Notes under the pieces: model-generated
What the model was told of the DNA's origin: nothing
Database searches by the model: none
The model's input: the letters and a program-made list of their open reading frames with translations, nothing else
Assembly (NCBI RefSeq): GCF_036881715.1
Contig: NZ_JBAKBF010000009.1
Location: forward strand, 154,496 to 218,495
Length of the DNA stretch: 64,000 nucleotides
Source: Pannonibacter anstelovis
GTDB lineage: Bacteria > Pseudomonadota > Alphaproteobacteria > Rhizobiales > Stappiaceae
Direction: 5' to 3'
Program-made: the position numbers and the translations under genes
Part shown: piece after piece, positions 37,358 to 46,130 of the stretch
How positions within the stretch are numbered: the stretch's first letter is position 1
Layout of the letters: every line of letters begins with the position of its first letter

Positions 37358-38167
37358 ATGAACGAAGCTGCCTTTCGCACGAACCATAACCTCAGAGAAG
37401 AGATCCAGGCCTACTGGTCCCTGCGGGCTGAAACCTTCGACCTGCAGCCCGGCCATGAAATCTTCTCCGAAGCGGAACGGGCCGCCTGGCACGGGCTGTT
37501 GCGCAAGCATCTGGGCGAAGGCGCAGGACGAAGAGTGCTTGACCTCGCCTGCGGAACGGCGGTCCTCTCGCACCTTCTGGATGATCTCGGCTTTTCCGTC
37601 ACCGGCATGGACTGGGCCGAACCAATGCTGGAACGGGCGCGGAAAAAAGCGCGCGAGCGCGGCCGTGCCATCCGTTTTCTCATGGGCGATGCAGAAAACA
37701 CAATGGAGCCGGACGAGAGCTATGACGTGATCACTAACCGGCATCTGGTGTGGACGCTGGTGGACCCTCTGGCCTGCTTCCGGGAGTGGCACAGGGTGCT
37801 GAAGCCGGGCGGAAGCCTCATCATCATCGACGGCGATTTCGTCAACCAGAGCCTGATCGCCCGGCTCGCCAGCCGCTGTGCTGCCTGGATCGCCAGCCGC
37901 ACATCCGCCCCGGATGCATCCCTCGGGAACGATCAGGCCAACAGTCAGATCGAGACCCACCGGAGCATCCTGTCCCGGGTGCATTTCTCAGGTGGAGCAA
38001 GGGCTGCCGAAGTGAAGGATCTGCTCCATGCTGCGGGTTTCAGCAAGATCACGATCGACACCGGCATGCGCGCAGTCCACCGCGCACAAAAGGCCAACTT
38101 CAGCTTTCTGAAGCGGCTGGAACGCCAAACCCAGCACCGTTACGTCATTTGCGCAAGGAAAGATTGA
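37358..38167 (+). CDS. Class I SAM-dependent methyltransferase next to the iron importer
   Basis: 269 residues from the ATG at 37358 (GCAGGA upstream). Motif I is VLDLACGTAVLSHLL, then GMDWAEPMLERARKKA, FLMGDAE and HRVLKPGGSLIIIDGDF. This is the Methyltransf_11/25 type for small molecules. It is divergent from the siderophore-type importer and shares an iron-box-containing spacer with it. Inference: it may methylate a metallophore or an intermediate of one; no biosynthetic genes accompany it, so the substrate is open. Confidence 0.85.
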   Translation: MNEAAFRTNHNLREEIQAYWSLRAETFDLQPGHEIFSEAERAAWHGLLRKHLGEGAGRRVLDLACGTAVLSHLLDDLGFSVTGMDWAEPMLERARKKARERGRAIRFLMGDAENTMEPDESYDVITNRHLVWTLVDPLACFREWHRVLKPGGSLIIIDGDFVNQSLIARLASRCAAWIASRTSAPDASLGNDQANSQIETHRSILSRVHFSGGARAAEVKDLLHAAGFSKITIDTGMRAVHRAQKANFSFLKRLERQTQHRYVICARKD

Positions 38168-38222
38168 GACCAGGGCACCGGGATGACGGCACATCTCAAG
38201 GCCTTGGCATCAGGCTGGCTCC

Positions 38223-40130
38223 TCAAGGGGCTCGGTCCTCCGGCAGCACCAGTTGCACCCGCACGAGGCCGCGCAGGGAGTTGCCTACATAGACCGCTGC
38301 GCCGGAGAAGAGATCGGCGCGCGTCAGGTCGGCTTCTGCGGCCAGGCGCTTGTCCAGCAAGGCCGCCCGAAGCGTGCCGGGCAGCACGCCGTGCTTCAGA
38401 GCGGGCGTCAGCAAACGTCCATGGCGGGCGATGAAGAGGTTGGTGAAGCTGCCTTCCGTCAGAAAGCCATCTTCGTTTTCGAACAGGATCTCCTTGAACC
38501 CTGCTGCCATGGCCGTCTTGAGGCTCTCATCATACAGAGCGCGGCGGGTGGTCTTGTGGAAGAGGAACCGGTCTTCTGCCGAGGTCCGAATAGCCGAGAG
38601 GGTGACGGGCCAGACCTCTCCCGCTGCCGTGGGCACGAAATCCGCATGGGTGAGCGTCACAGCCCCATCTGCCGCCAGCAGCAGCCGCACACGCTGCGGC
38701 CCCGTGAAACCCCTGGCCAGTTCCTCAAGCTGCGCCTCGATGCCCGCCGGATCGCAGGCAAAACCAAAGTAGCGGGCGCTGTCTTTGAGCCGCGCCAGAT
38801 GCCGGGCAAGCAGCAGATAGCCATCTTCCGGCGTCCAGCCCAGTGTTTCGATCAGCTCGAAACTCTCGTCCGGCGCCGTCAGAAAGCGCAGCTTCAAAAG
38901 GCATTCATCATATTCGGGCGCAGCACCGGAATCGAACACCACGCCCGAGCCGATCCCCGCCTCACCCGTGCCATCCTGCTTCAGAACCAGCGTGCGGATG
39001 GCGACGTTGAAGCTGAAATCACCGGAGGGCGCGATGGTGCCGATGGAGCCGGTGTAAACGCCGCGCGGCCCCGTCTCCTGCGCCCAGATGATCTGCATGG
39101 CACTGAGCTTCGGCGCGCCCGTGATCGAGCCGCAGGGAAACAGCCCTTCGATGATGGCAGGAAGCTCCATACCCGGCAGCATGCGGCCAGAAACGCCGGT
39201 GACCATCTGGTGCAGGCTGCGGTAACGCTCCACCGCAAAGACATCATGCACGGCAACCGAGCCAGCCTCCGTCACCCGCGACAGGTCGTTGCGCATGAGA
39301 TCGGCGATCATGACGTTTTCAGCCCGCTGCTTCGGATCGCTGGCGAGCCTTTCGGCAATCGCGGCATCTTCCGCAGTGTCGCGCCCGCGCGGGGCGGTGC
39401 CCTTCATCGGCCGGGTGCGCAGCAGCTCACCTTTTCGCTCCAGAAACAGCTCCGGCGACAGGGAGAGGATGGCACGGTCTTCCAGCTTGATGAAAGCCGC
39501 ATAAGGCACAGGCTGGCGGCGCAGCAGCCGGGCAAACTGCGCTTCCACCGGCCCGTGATGGGCAAAGCGGGCGCGCATGGTCAGGTTTGCCTGATAGATA
39601 TCCCCAACTGCCAGATGATGCTGCACAGCGGCAAAAGCCTCAGCATAACGGGCCCGGTCCATGTCGTAGGAGAAGCCGGAGACGCCCGCATCTGCCCCGC
39701 CGGAAGCCTGTGCCAGCAGAGCGAAAACCTCTGCCAGCGCCAGCTCCTGCGGCGCGTCGTAGACACCGAACCAGCCCAGCAGCTCACCCGTATCCTGATG
39801 GCTTGAGGCCAGCTTCGGCTCGAAGGCAAAGCCGAATTCATAGGCGAAGAACCCGGCCAGATGCGCGCCATCCTTCCGGGCCGCTTCAAGCTGTGCCAGA
39901 AACGCCGGAACCTCCTGCAGCTTGCGGCAGGCGAGCACACGGCGCGGCGCGGAGAATAACTCCGCCCTGCCCGTCTTCAACGCATCCACCAGCAGCACCG
40001 TGCCCGCAGGCAAGGGCGCCGAGAAGTATCCAGGATCTGTCGCGTGAGTGCCGGTCAAGGGAGCATCCGTCTGGTATGGAGGCGGATACATGCCGCGCTC
40101 ATCCCGCAAGGGCAAGCCCCAAAGCGGCAT
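38223..40130 (-). CDS. pabB-pabC: Fused aminodeoxychorismate synthase component I / 4-amino-4-deoxychorismate lyase
   Basis: 635 residues from the first ATG; ATG at 40091 is an alternative, as neither has an ideal ribosome site. Residues about 1-375 are PabB, with MKGTAPRGRD, FPCGSITGAPK, QIIWAQETGPRGVYTGSIG and VAIRTLVL. Residues about 385-635 are a PLP-fold aminotransferase class IV domain (PabC) with KTTRRALYDE and ENEDGFLTEGSFTNLF. Together they convert chorismate to p-aminobenzoate for folate; the glutaminase PabA must be encoded elsewhere. It is 30 bp downstream of an M48 protease gene. Confidence 0.93.
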   Translation of the reverse strand: MPLWGLPLRDERGMYPPPYQTDAPLTGTHATDPGYFSAPLPAGTVLLVDALKTGRAELFSAPRRVLACRKLQEVPAFLAQLEAARKDGAHLAGFFAYEFGFAFEPKLASSHQDTGELLGWFGVYDAPQELALAEVFALLAQASGGADAGVSGFSYDMDRARYAEAFAAVQHHLAVGDIYQANLTMRARFAHHGPVEAQFARLLRRQPVPYAAFIKLEDRAILSLSPELFLERKGELLRTRPMKGTAPRGRDTAEDAAIAERLASDPKQRAENVMIADLMRNDLSRVTEAGSVAVHDVFAVERYRSLHQMVTGVSGRMLPGMELPAIIEGLFPCGSITGAPKLSAMQIIWAQETGPRGVYTGSIGTIAPSGDFSFNVAIRTLVLKQDGTGEAGIGSGVVFDSGAAPEYDECLLKLRFLTAPDESFELIETLGWTPEDGYLLLARHLARLKDSARYFGFACDPAGIEAQLEELARGFTGPQRVRLLLAADGAVTLTHADFVPTAAGEVWPVTLSAIRTSAEDRFLFHKTTRRALYDESLKTAMAAGFKEILFENEDGFLTEGSFTNLFIARHGRLLTPALKHGVLPGTLRAALLDKRLAAEADLTRADLFSGAAVYVGNSLRGLVRVQLVLPEDRAP

Positions 40131-40160
40131 TCCTTCCCGCTTCTGCGTCAGCCGGCAGGC

Positions 40161-41135
40161 TCAGTACCACACCCCAAGCCCGCGGGCGCGGAAGCGCGGC
40201 TTGCCGATATTGGGCACGATGGACTTTCCGGCCACCGGTGCACCGTGATCGAAGACCAGCGGATCGCCATGAAGCTTCAGTTCACGCAGACGCTGCACCC
40301 GCTCTTCAGTCTTGGGATGAGTGCGCAGGATCGACGGCTCGGGAATGCGCGCGCCCGGCAAGGCCATCGCTTCCCACATCCTGCCCTGCACACGCTCCAG
40401 CTTCAGCAGGGCAAAGGCAAGGCCGTCCGGGTCGCCGGTCAGTTCGGCTGCACCCAGGTCGGCATCGAATTCCCGTGTGCGCGACAGCGCCAGCTGCAGA
40501 AGGGTGCCAACGGTTGGCGCGGCCATCAGCAGCACGATCAGCACCCACGGTACACCGGCACCGCCTGCAATCATCGACGGGATGTGGAAGAAGAACAGGA
40601 ACAGACCCACGAAAGACATGGAGGATGTGAGCCGCGCCACGATATCGGCCAGCGCCATCACCCGCACATCGCCATTGCGGATGTGGCTGACCTCATGGGC
40701 CATGACGCCCGCAAACTCGCGCAAGGTGAGCCCCCGGATCAGCCCGTCCGTCACGCAGACGGCTGCATCCTCCGCCCGGCCCACGGCAAAGGCATTCATC
40801 ATGCGGCTGGGAACGTAATAGAGCTTCGGCACCGCCGGCAGGCCTGCCCGCCGGGCGAGCACTGTCAGCACCTGATGGCCCTCGGGAAACACATGTTCCG
40901 GCAGATGCCGCGCCTTATAGAGCCGCAGCACCAGCGCGGGCGATACATTCATTGCCCCGTAGAGCATGAAGCCGCCGCCGCCCAGCGCCCAAAGAACCCC
41001 GGTCTGCCCGCCCAGAACATAAGCGCAGACCACAAGCAGCATCAGGCTCCCTGCGGCAAGCAATGCCGTGTGCAACCGGTTTTCAAACCCGCGCCGCTGC
41101 CGCAGCGCCGCATCAAGGACTGTGTTCTGGCTCAT
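40161..41135 (-). CDS. M48-family membrane metalloprotease, HtpX-like
   Basis: 324 residues from the ATG at 41135 (MSQNTVL). Two membrane helices at about 25-45 and 47-68 precede the zinc site HEVSH (H147, E148, H151), and the third ligand lies in SRTREFDADLGAAELTGD. Two further helices lie between them (about 170-215). It resembles HtpX/Ste24-type quality-control proteases acting on misfolded membrane proteins. The next gene is pabBC, 30 bp on; the association is probably positional. Confidence 0.9.
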   Translation of the reverse strand: MSQNTVLDAALRQRRGFENRLHTALLAAGSLMLLVVCAYVLGGQTGVLWALGGGGFMLYGAMNVSPALVLRLYKARHLPEHVFPEGHQVLTVLARRAGLPAVPKLYYVPSRMMNAFAVGRAEDAAVCVTDGLIRGLTLREFAGVMAHEVSHIRNGDVRVMALADIVARLTSSMSFVGLFLFFFHIPSMIAGGAGVPWVLIVLLMAAPTVGTLLQLALSRTREFDADLGAAELTGDPDGLAFALLKLERVQGRMWEAMALPGARIPEPSILRTHPKTEERVQRLRELKLHGDPLVFDHGAPVAGKSIVPNIGKPRFRARGLGVWY

Positions 41136-41205
41136 GAGGAATAGGTAGGCGCATCGGCTGCCAAAGTCATCCCCTGACGCCAATCAGCCTTGCGGAGGCC
41201 TTGCC

Positions 41206-42720
41206 TCATGCGGCGAAAGCGCCGTGGGTTCTGCCGTCTTCGGTTTCCAGCGCATCGCGCAGCCTTGCCGCCTGCGCTTCCAGCTCAGCCAGTCCCTGCT
41301 GCAGGGACGAGGCAGAGGCGCCGAGGCTGGCGGTCAGCGCGAAGAGGGCCCCGGTCTCTCCGGCAAGACGGCTGTTGCCATCCAGCACATCGCGGGCGGT
41401 TGCTTCGAGGCGGGTGGCGGTTTCTTCCTGTGCGGCGATGGCACGGGCGATCTCCGCCGTGCTTTCATCCAGCGTGCCCATGACGGACGTGATCCCGCCG
41501 ATGGCCTCGACAGCGCCCTTTGTCTCGGCCGCGATGGCGTTGATCTGGGCGGTGATGTCACTCGTGGCCTTGGCCGTCTGGGTGGCGAGATCCTTCACCT
41601 CAGAGGCGACAACGGCAAAGCCGCGCCCGGCAGCACCGGCGCGTGCAGCCTCAATGGTGGCGTTGAGCGCCAGAAGGTTGGTCTGCCCGGCGATGGCCTG
41701 AATCATGCCGACCACTTCGCCAATGCGGCCCACCGAACCGGCCAGGCTGGTGATACGCTGGCTGGAGGCTTCGGTGCCCCGCGCCACTTCGGAGATGGCG
41801 CCGGATGCCCCTGCGACCTTGCGGGCGATATCACTAACGGAGGCTGCCAGCTCGCCCGAGGCATTGGCGATCTTCTCGATCCGGCCGGATGTGGCGCTGC
41901 CGGTGCCGCCCAGACCGGCGCTGCCTTGCGCCCCTTCCCCTATGCGCGCGGCCAGAGCTGCCGCCTGCCGGCGCAGATCCGAAATCTGGCCCGAGATCAG
42001 CGCAAGGCCTGTTTCCAGCTCGGCCCGTTTCAAAGCCGAGGCCGCAGATTGCCCCCGCTCAGGCAGCGGCTCAGGGGAGACCGGGACATGTAAGGGCATG
42101 GAAAGCACGGAAGGTTCCGGCCGGCGCGTCATTGCCAGCTCCGCCTCAAGCGCACTGATGCGCTGATGGGCTCCGGCAAGCTCTGCATTGTCAGCCTGTT
42201 CCAGATGCTGAAGATGCGCGAGGAAGCGGCAAAGGGCGCCGGTGAAAAGGCCCGTCACAGCCACATAGGCCAGCACCTGCGGCCAGCCGCTGCCTTCCGG
42301 CGGGATGGCCCAGGGGTAAAAGGCTGCGGCAAGAACATGCAGCGCAGCATTTGCGGCGCCATAGGCGGCCGTCATACGCCAGTCCAGACCGGCCGCCAGC
42401 ACCGCAAGCAGCAGCAGCCCGTAAAGCTGCGCAAGGTGCTGCCAGGCCGTAAAGGCCGGATCATCCGTCAGAGAGGCCATCAAGAGAAGAGACAGGCAGG
42501 CCATGACGATGGCCGCGGCCACGCGGGCCGCCGTGCCCTGCTCTGCCCGCAGCCACAGGGCCGTGGCGCCGGCCCCCAGAATGAGCGCCGCACCCGAAAC
42601 CATGGAGGCTGAGGTCTGCGGATTGAACCAGCCAGCCGCCGTCACGGCCAGAACATTGGCCCATAGGAAGAACATCAGCAGCCTGAAGCCTGCGGCACGC
42701 AGGCTGTCGTAGCGGATCAT
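41206..42720 (-). CDS. Membrane chemoreceptor lacking a periplasmic sensor domain
   Basis: 504 residues. The N-terminus is an integral membrane module of about six helices (residues 12-172) with very short loops, followed by a coiled coil (about 173-200) and linker. The C-terminal MA signalling domain has QTNLLALNATIEAARAGAAGR and GFAVVASEVKDLATQ. No HAMP domain is obvious. It may sense a membrane-soluble cue, redox state or membrane tension. The last 100 residues drift from the usual hairpin. Confidence 0.88.
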   Translation of the reverse strand: MIRYDSLRAAGFRLLMFFLWANVLAVTAAGWFNPQTSASMVSGAALILGAGATALWLRAEQGTAARVAAAIVMACLSLLLMASLTDDPAFTAWQHLAQLYGLLLLAVLAAGLDWRMTAAYGAANAALHVLAAAFYPWAIPPEGSGWPQVLAYVAVTGLFTGALCRFLAHLQHLEQADNAELAGAHQRISALEAELAMTRRPEPSVLSMPLHVPVSPEPLPERGQSAASALKRAELETGLALISGQISDLRRQAAALAARIGEGAQGSAGLGGTGSATSGRIEKIANASGELAASVSDIARKVAGASGAISEVARGTEASSQRITSLAGSVGRIGEVVGMIQAIAGQTNLLALNATIEAARAGAAGRGFAVVASEVKDLATQTAKATSDITAQINAIAAETKGAVEAIGGITSVMGTLDESTAEIARAIAAQEETATRLEATARDVLDGNSRLAGETGALFALTASLGASASSLQQGLAELEAQAARLRDALETEDGRTHGAFAA

Positions 42721-42961
42721 GCCGTTCTCACCTTCAGCATGCCCTCCGGGGCGCGCTCGCGGCAGCCGTCATCCGGCAGCGGTTTTCACAAGGTTCGGAC
42801 GGGGAAAGGCTGACGGAACCGTCAGCCGGACGAGAGACACACCCCAGCCAAGGTAACGCTAGGCTGATCATGCTTAACGATGTGTGAATGCGAGGCAAAC
42901 TGCAAGCATATGAAGGCAGTATTTGCCGGCTGAGCGCAGCGGCGGCCCCTTGCCTCTTTCC

Positions 42962-43606
42962 TCAAGGACCCTGCACTTCCTCCGCCGTGGCAACGGCCTC
43001 TGCCTCCGGCAGAAGCCCGGCCCAGGCCAGCACATGCTGGATGAGCGCGATCTGCGCCTGCCGGCGCTGCCAGCGGGCCTCAGCTTCACTGGCCTGCAAC
43101 AGGTTGGCATCCTGCATTTTCGTCTCATCAGACGCCTTGCGCCGCAGCTTGCGCAGATAGGTCTTGCAACGGGCTTCATCCGCCTGGAACGGCGCCAATG
43201 ACACCGCATCCCCCTCGCAGCGGCGCAGCAGCGCATCCGCCGCCGCCAAGAGTTCCGCCAGAGCCGCAGGATCCGGCGCCACATCAGCGGCCAGAATGCG
43301 TGCCAGATGCTTCATGGCGCGGGAGGCGGCCTGCAGCCGGGCTGCCCGGGCCGGATAAGCTGGGCCCATGGCCTTGCGGAACACCTTGAAGCACCAGCGC
43401 GCTTCCCTGAGGTCCCGGCGCGCGGCTGCAATGGCCTCACGGTCAGGCTTCCCCTTCAACGCAGCACGCGCGGTGATCACCCCGTCAAGAATCATCGCCC
43501 GCAAAATAACCCCTGGCGGCGCGCCTTGGGGCGCAGCCAGCCCGTTCTGCGGGCTGCCTGTCAGAAGGCGCGTTCCATCTGCAGCAGTCAGGGTGCGGTC
43601 CAGCAT
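42962..43606 (-). CDS. Alpha-helical CHAD-like protein
   Basis: 214 residues from the ATG at 43606, which overlaps the msrA stop codon (TGATG). The protein is nearly all helix and rich in Ala, Arg and Leu. The pattern AAARRDLREARWCFKVFRKAM followed by paired basic helices resembles a CHAD domain, a fold that binds polyphosphate. The canonical histidines are not clearly conserved, so the assignment is tentative. Translational coupling with msrA suggests co-expression under oxidative stress. Confidence 0.6.
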   Translation of the reverse strand: MLDRTLTAADGTRLLTGSPQNGLAAPQGAPPGVILRAMILDGVITARAALKGKPDREAIAAARRDLREARWCFKVFRKAMGPAYPARAARLQAASRAMKHLARILAADVAPDPAALAELLAAADALLRRCEGDAVSLAPFQADEARCKTYLRKLRRKASDETKMQDANLLQASEAEARWQRRQAQIALIQHVLAWAGLLPEAEAVATAEEVQGP

Positions 43607-44292
43607 CAGGCCCCGCTCTCCTCTGCGCTTTCCGGCAGGGGCACTGCGGGAGAACACAGGACCCCGGTGCCGCGCAGGCCACAGTAGCCGTTCGGATTCT
43701 TCGCCAGATACTGCTGGTGATAGTCCTCGGCAAAATAGAACGGAACGCCGGAGGCAATTTCCGTGGTTATGGCGCGCGTGTGCCCGGCCGCCTGCAGATC
43801 CGCCGCATAGGCCGCGCGCGAGGCCCCGGCCTCAGCCAAAGCGGCCTCATCCGGCAGATAGATCACCGAACGGTATTGCGTACCCACATCATTGCCCTGG
43901 CGCATGCCTTCGGTGGGATCATGCCGCTCCCAGAAGAGTTTCAGCAGCGCGGCAAGTGGCAAAACCTTCGGATCATGCACCACCAGCACCACCTCCGCAT
44001 GGGCGGTGCGGCCCGTGCAGACCTCGTTGTAGGTCGGGTTCGGCGTGTGCCCGCCCGCATAGCCGGCAGCCGTGACATGAACACCCGCAAGACTCCAGAA
44101 GGCGCGCTCTGCTCCCCAGAAACAGCCCATGCCGAAACACACGGCCTGCATGCCCTCCGGCCAGGGGGGTGTCAGCGGGCGGCCCAGCACGGCATGCGGC
44201 TGGGTGAGGCGGACAGGCTCTGCCCGGCCCGGCAGGGCCTCAGCCGCCGTTGGCAGAACGAATTTCCGGCTCAGCATGGTCATGAAGGACAT
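43606..44292 (-). CDS. msrA: Peptide methionine-S-sulfoxide reductase
   Basis: 228 residues from the ATG at 44292, with GGGAG eight bases upstream; the open frame reaches 44457 but lacks a site there. The catalytic motif is GMGCFWGAERAFW with nucleophile C57. GYAGGHTPNPTYNEVCTGRTAHAE, FWERHDPTEGMRQGNDVGTQYRSVIY and the tail NPNGYCG with resolving cysteines are standard. The N-terminal 40-residue extension is common in alphaproteobacterial forms. It repairs oxidised methionine in proteins. Confidence 0.95.
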   Translation of the reverse strand: MSFMTMLSRKFVLPTAAEALPGRAEPVRLTQPHAVLGRPLTPPWPEGMQAVCFGMGCFWGAERAFWSLAGVHVTAAGYAGGHTPNPTYNEVCTGRTAHAEVVLVVHDPKVLPLAALLKLFWERHDPTEGMRQGNDVGTQYRSVIYLPDEAALAEAGASRAAYAADLQAAGHTRAITTEIASGVPFYFAEDYHQQYLAKNPNGYCGLRGTGVLCSPAVPLPESAEESGA

Positions 44293-44356
44293 GTCTTGCA
44301 CTCCCTGTGAGACAGATGGCGGCGGCCCGGCCGAAACTGGACAGCCTTTCACGGCA

Positions 44357-44677
44357 TCAGATGATCTCGCGGCGCGTGCGGGCGGAGCCTGCCGCCAGCA
44401 GCAAAAAGGCTGCAGGCATCGCCACCGCCCAGACCGGCAGGGACAAGACCGCTCCAATCACCCAATCCCAGGCCCAGGCACCCACATGGGTCACGACTGC
44501 CTTGCCGGCAAGGGCAAGGCTTTCGGCTGAGAACTCGGCCCAGACTTCCGCCAGGGGCGTGAAGGAGAAGCCGGATGCCGCAACGGAGCGGCTTCCATCG
44601 ACCACTGCCGCGACCACGGCAACACCAAGCAGGAAGAATCCGGCCAGTCGCAACACCAGGCGCAAGAGAGCAAACAT
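44357..44677 (-). CDS. Small two-helix membrane protein, function unknown
   Basis: 106 residues from the ATG at 44677, chosen for GGGAGG ten bases upstream. A helix at about 3-27 (LLRLVLRLAGFFLLGVAVVAAVV) and another at about 76-98 (IGAVLSLPVWAVAMPAAFLLLAAGS) bracket a 48-residue loop, ending in a basic tail (RTRREII). No family was recognised. It lies 64 bp upstream of msrA on the same strand. Confidence 0.65.
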   Translation of the reverse strand: MFALLRLVLRLAGFFLLGVAVVAAVVDGSRSVAASGFSFTPLAEVWAEFSAESLALAGKAVVTHVGAWAWDWVIGAVLSLPVWAVAMPAAFLLLAAGSARTRREII

Positions 44678-45034
44678 GCGTCCAGAGCCTCCCATTTCCA
44701 AAGCCGCGCAACGCGGCCACCGGTGTGGCAGGGCCTCACCTGATCCCTGGAGCCCAGCCTCACCGCTTTTTTCAGATTTTGCTGCAAAAGACCATCCCGC
44801 AAAGCGGATGAAGCTGCCACGGCAAAGTTTTCCCCGGCGCCGAACGCTCCGCTGCCGCCTCAAGAGCCTCGAAAAAACCTAGTCTTTCCGCCATTTTTCG
44901 CAGCACTTCTTCGCCCATGGCCGTCCTGTTCCGGCAACGTCCTGAAAAGCTGGAAAAAATTTGCCGCCGGTCCTTGCACTCCGCGTCCATCTGGGTATAT
45001 TCCGCGCACTCCAAGCGGCAAGCCCGCTGCGGAC
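44678..45034. other. Spacer between the small membrane protein and tRNA-Ser
   Basis: 357 bp with no supported gene apart from the tRNA promoter. Open frames here on the minus strand are read-through of the tRNA complement. Confidence 0.5.
44974..45001 (+). promoter_or_regulatory. Promoter of tRNA-Ser
   Basis: TTGCAC (-35) at 44974, a 16-base spacer and TATATT (-10) at 44996-45001, 33 bases before the tRNA 5' end. CTTGCA...TATAT fits the alphaproteobacterial sigma-70 pattern. Confidence 0.7.
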
Positions 45035-45124
45035 GGACAGGTGGCCGAGTGGTTGAAGGCGCACGCCTGGAACGCGTGTATACGGGAAACCGTATCGAGG
45101 GTTCGAATCCCTCTCTGTCCGCCA
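45035..45124 (+). tRNA. tRNA-Ser (anticodon GGA)
   Basis: 90 nt including an encoded CCA. The acceptor stem GGACAGG pairs with TCTGTCC. The anticodon stem CACGC/GCGTG encloses loop CTGGAAC, anticodon GGA. A long variable arm (TATACGGGAAACCGTATC) marks a class II tRNA, and the T-arm is GAGGG-TTCGAAT-CCCTC. Confidence 0.97.
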
Positions 45125-45365
45125 TCTTCCCTTACAATGACATTTTCCCGATCTGGCCTTGGCCGCGTTCTCCTTTGTTTTCTGAGGTTATTCGGGGCGG
45201 GCAGAGCACTGGCACAGTCGCCAGAACGACCGGAACCGGTCTCTCACGGCCTGTATTCTCTGGACCTGATGACAGCGCGGATTTGATCAAGTTCTTTTCG
45301 CCGTCTGAAACAATTCAGATTTACAGTCTTGCACCTGAGCACTTTGGTTTCAGTCGCTTGCGTGA
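45125..45365. other. Spacer after tRNA-Ser, no recognised gene
   Basis: 241 bp directly after the tRNA. Nothing credible was found. It may be decayed upstream sequence of the megatron fragment that follows, but no reading frame here resembles that protein. Confidence 0.4.
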
Positions 45366-45950
45366 CAAGGAGCCCAAATCGAGGGGTACCTTCAGACCAG
45401 CACTGGCGGCGGGGGTTTCGACTGGTTCTACGCCTCTGGCGCCGATCGGGCCGCTCAGATCCGCACACCGATCACCGATGGGAGCGCTGGCAAGCCTGGG
45501 GTTTTCCGGATCAAGGATTTCAGTGCCTGGTGGCCGAACCTCCATTTCAACCGGCCGGGCGGCTTGGAAAGCGGAACATCTCCATCATGGGTCCCGCAGT
45601 CAAAGCCCATCTGGTTCAACGTGCTGGGGTGCCCCGCCATCGGCCGGGGCACCAGCCAGCCCAACGTCTTCTTCGACGCAAAGCCCTCCGAGAGCTACAG
45701 GCCGCATTTCTCGCGGGGCTGGCGGGACGACGCCAGTCAGCGCGCCTATCTGGAGGAGACCTGGCTCTGGTGGGGCGTGGCCGCGAACAGCCTGACGCCG
45801 CCGGTCTACGGCGGCCGGATGATTCATCCGCCCAAATGCGCGGCCTGGGCCTGGGCGGCATGTCGAGCAGCCCTTACGAAAAGCACGAAGCCCCTGCGAT
45901 CTGACGATCCGCAGGACACGCTGCTCCGCGCGCTGCTGGCAGACAGCTGA
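45366..45950 (+). pseudogene. Fragment of a gene transfer agent megatron (GTA_TIM domain) gene
   Basis: The frame is open from 45366, just after an in-frame TGA at 45363, to a stop at 45950, and has no proper start. It reads GGGFDWFYASGADRAAQIRT, then RIKDFSAWWPNLHFNRPGG, WVPQSKPIWFNVLGCPAIG, GTSQPNVFFDAKPSES, YFSRG-like HFSRGWRDD and VYGGRM. These are the consecutive motifs of the TIM-barrel-like domain of the large tail protein (orfg15 type) of rhodobacterial gene transfer agents, normally over 1,200 residues. After GGRM the similarity stops (KCAAWAWAACRAA...). It is a relic of about 150 recognisable residues with no other GTA gene nearby. Confidence 0.75.
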
Positions 45951-46008
45951 GAGCAGGTCGAGATGCCACTAGGGAAAAAGGCCGATTGTTATGAGGTTCA
46001 TATCCTTG

Positions 46009-46029
46009 GTCCCGGATCTGCTCCGGGAC
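46009..46029. repeat. Short hairpin
   Basis: GTCCCGGA, loop TCTGC, TCCGGGAC: a perfect 8-bp stem in the gene-free stretch between the GTA fragment and the HlyD-like stub. Confidence 0.5.
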
Positions 46030-46130
46030 AGACGCTGCGTACTGTCAAACGGGAGCTGACCACGAGCGCGGCCTACGTTTTGTGCTCAGCCGGCCAGCAG
46101 ATTGAATACACACTAAGCATAGGCTCTTAT

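Noticed and set aside
44772..45125. Minus-strand frame beginning MADREGFEPSIRFPVYTR
   Set aside because: It is the complement of tRNA-Ser read as protein, a well-known artefact that gives DREGFEPSI-type false genes.
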